DNA of 8,136 nt from Nitrososphaera sp. (lineage in GTDB: Archaea; Thermoproteota; Nitrososphaeria; Nitrososphaerales; Nitrososphaeraceae), in the NCBI GenBank assembly GCA_022545875.1, contig JAKEIF010000121.1, positions 1 through 8,136 on the forward strand, read 5' to 3'. The first letter of the stretch is position 1; each line of letters starts with the position of its first letter. The notes beneath the pieces were generated by a model that worked only from the letters and a program-made list of their open reading frames with translations, was not told where the DNA came from and did no database searches. The position numbers and the translations under genes were made by a program. Below, in pieces: positions 6,049-8,136 of the stretch.

Positions 6049-6071
6049 GCATACGTGCCAACGCTTCGGCA

Positions 6072-6308
6072 ATGTCAGAGGGAAAGAAACCGGTTATCGA
6101 TTGGGATAACACTGTCCATAAAAATGTAAGGTCAAGAGAAGGAGAGCCTGTGGGAAATGTCGTCGCAATACTGGGAGACTCGATTCATGTCGAGACGCAG
6201 GGTTCCCGAGGGCAGTACATGATTCCAAAAGAAAATGTTGCACGGTTTAATGGTGCAGAGATTACTCTGAACGTTGCCGTTAATGAGTTAGCAAGATTCG
6301 CACGCTAA
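6072..6308 (+). CDS. Small PRC-barrel-like protein
   Basis: 78 residues with no signal peptide or membrane segment. The pattern HKNVRSREGEPVGNVVAILG, then DSIHVETQG, then YMIPKENVARFNGAEITLNV resembles a PRC-barrel/DUF2171-type small beta barrel: a conserved 'V.s.dGe.vG.V' opening, an internal strand, and an 'iPk..V' strand. Such domains usually mediate protein or RNA contacts or adaptor functions; no specific role can be given. ATG 6072 is chosen because a TATA-like CTAAAATG ends 23 nt upstream; the ATG at 6046 is in another frame. It is divergently transcribed from the M50-CBS protease, with a nested palindrome between them, so joint regulation is possible. Confidence 0.75.
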   Translation: MSEGKKPVIDWDNTVHKNVRSREGEPVGNVVAILGDSIHVETQGSRGQYMIPKENVARFNGAEITLNVAVNELARFAR

Positions 6309-6415
6309 ACGACTCCTTCACAATAGTCTACTTGAGCAAGATGGCATAGCGCATAAATTCGGTAGAAATGCCGCCAGAGCATTCGGCTTGAGGCCCCAAG
6401 CTGCAAAGTTGTTTT

Positions 6416-6424
6416 TACTAAATA
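6416..6424 (+). promoter_or_regulatory. TATA box of the 6446-7021 gene
   Basis: TACTAAATA ends 21 nt before ATG 6446. The remainder of the 6309-6445 gap shows no other feature I can support. Confidence 0.5.
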
Positions 6425-6445
6425 GTATGATCGCAATAGAATGTC

Positions 6446-7021
6446 ATGGTGGGACTAGGCGCGATAGCACTGATTTTAGGAATAGGTGTCGGCGTTGCCC
6501 TGATTGCGGCGGTGATATTGTATTCAGGAGCCTCCATTGGCATAACCGACAACGAGGCAAACAATCCATTTGGGCCAGGCGAAGGCCCTCCCATCATAAC
6601 AATGATTCATGATGGTGAAGAGTATAATGGCCAATTGCTGGGATACACGTACAGCAACCAACAGACTATTTCGGAACTTCCAGACTTGAACCTTGCAAAT
6701 ATCACCGAGGTACCGGGCCAGATTGTGGACGTTACGAAAGGATCCTCAATTGCCTTTGAGATTGAAGGGAATCCGTCGCCTGAAGCTCGATTTGACTCAC
6801 TGGAAGTCACGGCATATACAAATGAAGGAAAGCCTGTCACGGTGCTTGATGCGATTGATGAACCCCCTAGAAACAACTACACGATAGACAGCTTGAATGT
6901 GGGAGAATACATTTTGCTTTCAACAGCTACGTGGCTTCCAGAGGAAGGCGGCGAAGCCATAAGTGGTTATACCATCTACGGCCACAGAATTCAAGTCGTG
7001 CAAGGATCGATTGGCTCCTGA
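6446..7021 (+). CDS. Membrane-anchored extracytoplasmic beta-sandwich protein
   Basis: 191 residues. Residues 3-27 form one long hydrophobic segment (LGAIALILGIGVGVALIAAV core) without a clear cleavage site, acting as a signal anchor. A Gly/Pro-rich spacer (PFGPGEGPP) follows, and then a domain of alternating strands from about 50 to 187, ending in GEYILLSTATWLPEEGGEAI and SGYTIYGHRIQVV, the style of an Ig-like or other beta-sandwich fold. Sequons NIT (85) and NYT (144) suggest surface N-glycosylation. The predicted place is the outer face of the cytoplasmic membrane. I do not recognise a named family; the layout resembles lineage-specific thaumarchaeal surface proteins. ATG 6446 is supported by TACTAAATA ending 21 nt upstream. 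Followed after about 100 nt by another single-span gene on the same strand with its own promoter. Confidence 0.8.
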   Translation: MVGLGAIALILGIGVGVALIAAVILYSGASIGITDNEANNPFGPGEGPPIITMIHDGEEYNGQLLGYTYSNQQTISELPDLNLANITEVPGQIVDVTKGSSIAFEIEGNPSPEARFDSLEVTAYTNEGKPVTVLDAIDEPPRNNYTIDSLNVGEYILLSTATWLPEEGGEAISGYTIYGHRIQVVQGSIGS

Positions 7022-7092
7022 CGATAGCCAAAGTTGAACCCAATAAATCCTATCGAGAAGAGCATCATATAGGCATAGGCGTACTTGAAGTC

Positions 7093-7099
7093 AATTAAG
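7093..7099 (+). promoter_or_regulatory. Putative TATA box of the 7123-7341 gene
   Basis: AATTAAG ends 23 nt before ATG 7123, which makes 7123 rather than 7102 the likely start. Confidence 0.45.
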
Positions 7100-7122
7100 A
7101 GATGCTGTGCATACCTGCGATC

Positions 7123-7341
7123 ATGCGCAAGGTCATAATTGTGGGAACAATAGCTATCATAGCGGCGAGCGTTGCCGTGCTGGTTTACATAGCGAGCATA
7201 GGTGGATTTGACCCCTCGAAGCGAATAATCTCCGATACAGTCGAAGGAACAGAAACAAAGATACAGGAAAGCCCTGCGCCGCCTTCGCATCCCGCTTTCC
7301 CTCCTGATAGCAGCGTACAAGATAATTCATCATCCGATTAA
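7123..7341 (+). CDS. Small single-span membrane protein with Pro/Ser tail
   Basis: 72 residues starting MRKVIIVGTIAIIAASVAVL: a short basic N-terminus, one hydrophobic span at about 4-26, then a polar tail containing ESPAPPSHPAFPPDSS and ending NSSSD. The topology is that of a signal anchor with a short disordered tail outside. ATG 7123 gives a proper positive-charged N-terminus and has AATTAAG 23 nt upstream; the longer form from ATG 7102 would place seven extra residues (MLCIPAI) before it and lacks this spacing. It ends 40 nt from the convergent secreted-protein gene. No family is recognised and function is unknown. Confidence 0.65.
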   Translation: MRKVIIVGTIAIIAASVAVLVYIASIGGFDPSKRIISDTVEGTETKIQESPAPPSHPAFPPDSSVQDNSSSD

Positions 7342-7381
7342 TACGGCGACAATTTTGTGGGGATGTGACTGCCATTAGGCG

Positions 7382-7948
7382 TTATGAGACATCGCGGATT
7401 GAGTATACTATTCCGTAGATAGGTTGACCTTTGAGGTGATTGTTGACTTGTTCTTGGTTGAGCATTATCTTGATGGTGTCATGTTTAGATATCGTTGCAG
7501 TAACTTGGACACCATACCACGTGGCCTTGTCGTGAGTCTTGATATCTGCCATTCCAGTAAACGTGGCTCCTTGATCATCCAAGATGAGTGGAATAACTGC
7601 ATTTGGGGTGAAATTCGCTAGCGTATGAGTATGGCGCTCGGTCCCATTTGAGGAGACCATCGTAAAGTGCACATTGAAAGACGAAATATTTCCGCCGTCA
7701 GCGACTAGATTCCATTTGCCCGCAATAATATATTCCGGATTCGCAAGGTCCGTGCCAATGATGCTGGCCAATGTCCCGGAGGCGTTAAAGTCGCCTGTCG
7801 GATTTGTAGAATAGAATACTGCCGATCTGTTTTCATCGTTGCTTTCCATGTTTGTTGAATTTCCTGCAATTGGCGTTGCGGAAATAACAGCCATAACGAA
7901 AAAAGGTACAAGAAACGTTACAGGTAGTATCACGAACGGTAAGGGCAA
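7382..7948 (-). CDS. Secreted, heavily N-glycosylated-type thaumarchaeal surface protein
   Basis: 188 codons from TTG 7948. The N-terminus (VILPVTFLVPFFVMAVISA) is a signal-peptide-like hydrophobic segment ending in ISATPIAG. The mature part carries six N-glycosylation sequons (N30, N40, N55, N87, N101, N112 from the TTG) and a beta-rich domain with GKWNLVADGG, NVHFTMVSSNGTERHTHTL, and IMLNQEQVNNHLKGQPIYG. The 'GKW..., HTH, ...NNH..GQPIYG' layout is one I recall as a recurrent lineage-specific family of Nitrososphaera-type archaea without known function; this is from memory, not a search. Conserved histidines (95, 106, 108, 171) could bind metal. A TATA box at 7954-7962 is only 5 nt from TTG but 20 nt from GTG 7933, so the true start may be GTG 7933 (183 residues). 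The open frame extends upstream to a TGA without a standard start. Confidence 0.75.
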   Translation of the reverse strand: MPLPFVILPVTFLVPFFVMAVISATPIAGNSTNMESNDENRSAVFYSTNPTGDFNASGTLASIIGTDLANPEYIIAGKWNLVADGGNISSFNVHFTMVSSNGTERHTHTLANFTPNAVIPLILDDQGATFTGMADIKTHDKATWYGVQVTATISKHDTIKIMLNQEQVNNHLKGQPIYGIVYSIRDVS

Positions 7949-7953
7949 GGATA

Positions 7954-7962
7954 GGATATATC
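7954..7962 (-). promoter_or_regulatory. TATA box of the secreted-protein gene
   Basis: Minus-strand GATATATCC ends 20 nt before GTG 7933, favouring that codon as the leaderless start. Confidence 0.5.
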
Positions 7963-8136
7963 TGATCCACGTGACAATTCCAGCTAGCGAATGCTGAATT
8001 AATGCATATCACAATGTATCGCAAGATGCATCTTACTTTTCAGGTACAGACGACGTTAATTCCTTTGATTCTAGTACGGGGGTACAGGTAACAATCAAAC
8101 GCTACGCGACAATCGCTCTGTTTCTGCGATGAGATG
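7963..8136. other. Window-end stretch without a supportable gene
   Basis: Only short frames are open here: a 25-codon plus-strand ORF from ATG 7995 and short minus-strand tails entering from the right edge. None shows protein-like composition strong enough to call. A gene to the right could begin or end just outside. Confidence 0.4.

Noticed and set aside
6388..6612. Plus-strand ORF with CxxC-like cysteines
   Set aside because: It is an out-of-frame shadow of the membrane-anchored protein gene; the hydrophobic anchor in the other frame is clearly coding.

Overview
The window looks like chromosomal DNA of an archaeon, most likely an ammonia-oxidising thaumarchaeon of the Nitrososphaera type. 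Evidence: archaeal-style phosphoglycolate phosphatase and arginyl-tRNA synthetase, TATA boxes placed 20-24 nt upstream of most start codons or RNA ends (leaderless transcription), a tRNA with a bulge-helix-bulge intron, and small membrane-anchored or secreted beta proteins of a kind I associate with Nitrososphaera. The genus assignment is inference from gene style, not from a search.

Left part, minus strand (1-2899): a conserved thaumarchaeal-type hypothetical protein (2423-2899), then an apparent two-gene operon of a HAD phosphoglycolate phosphatase (1652-2359) and arginyl-tRNA synthetase argS (1655 down to the window edge, C-terminus missing). The argS reading frame has no ATG, GTG or TTG that would include its normal N-terminus. 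The best start is a CTG that overlaps the phosphatase stop as CTGA and has a Shine-Dalgarno-like GGAGTG 8 nt upstream.

Middle part (2900-4084) looks empty to an ORF caller but is not. It holds a 61-codon cysteine-rich putative zinc protein (minus), a tRNA-Arg(CCG) gene on the plus strand at 3466-3560 whose anticodon arm only forms after removal of a 20-nt intron at the non-canonical position 29/30, a probable frameshifted small gene (minus, 3598-3836), and a 41-residue charged small protein (plus, 3940-4065). The tRNA has an intact body but a highly abnormal T loop.

Right part (4085-6308): a UspA-type nucleotide-binding protein and a site-2-protease-like M50 membrane metalloprotease carrying two CBS domains, both minus and both starting with TTG. 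A nested inverted repeat lies in the divergent promoter region between the protease and a small PRC-barrel-like protein (plus). UspA and CBS domains both commonly bind adenine nucleotides, so a stress or energy-sensing neighbourhood is plausible but not proven.

End part (6446-7948): three cell-surface candidates, namely a membrane-anchored beta-sandwich protein, a small single-span protein with a Pro/Ser tail (both plus), and a secreted protein with six N-glycosylation sequons (minus). From 7963 to 8136 I see no supportable gene.
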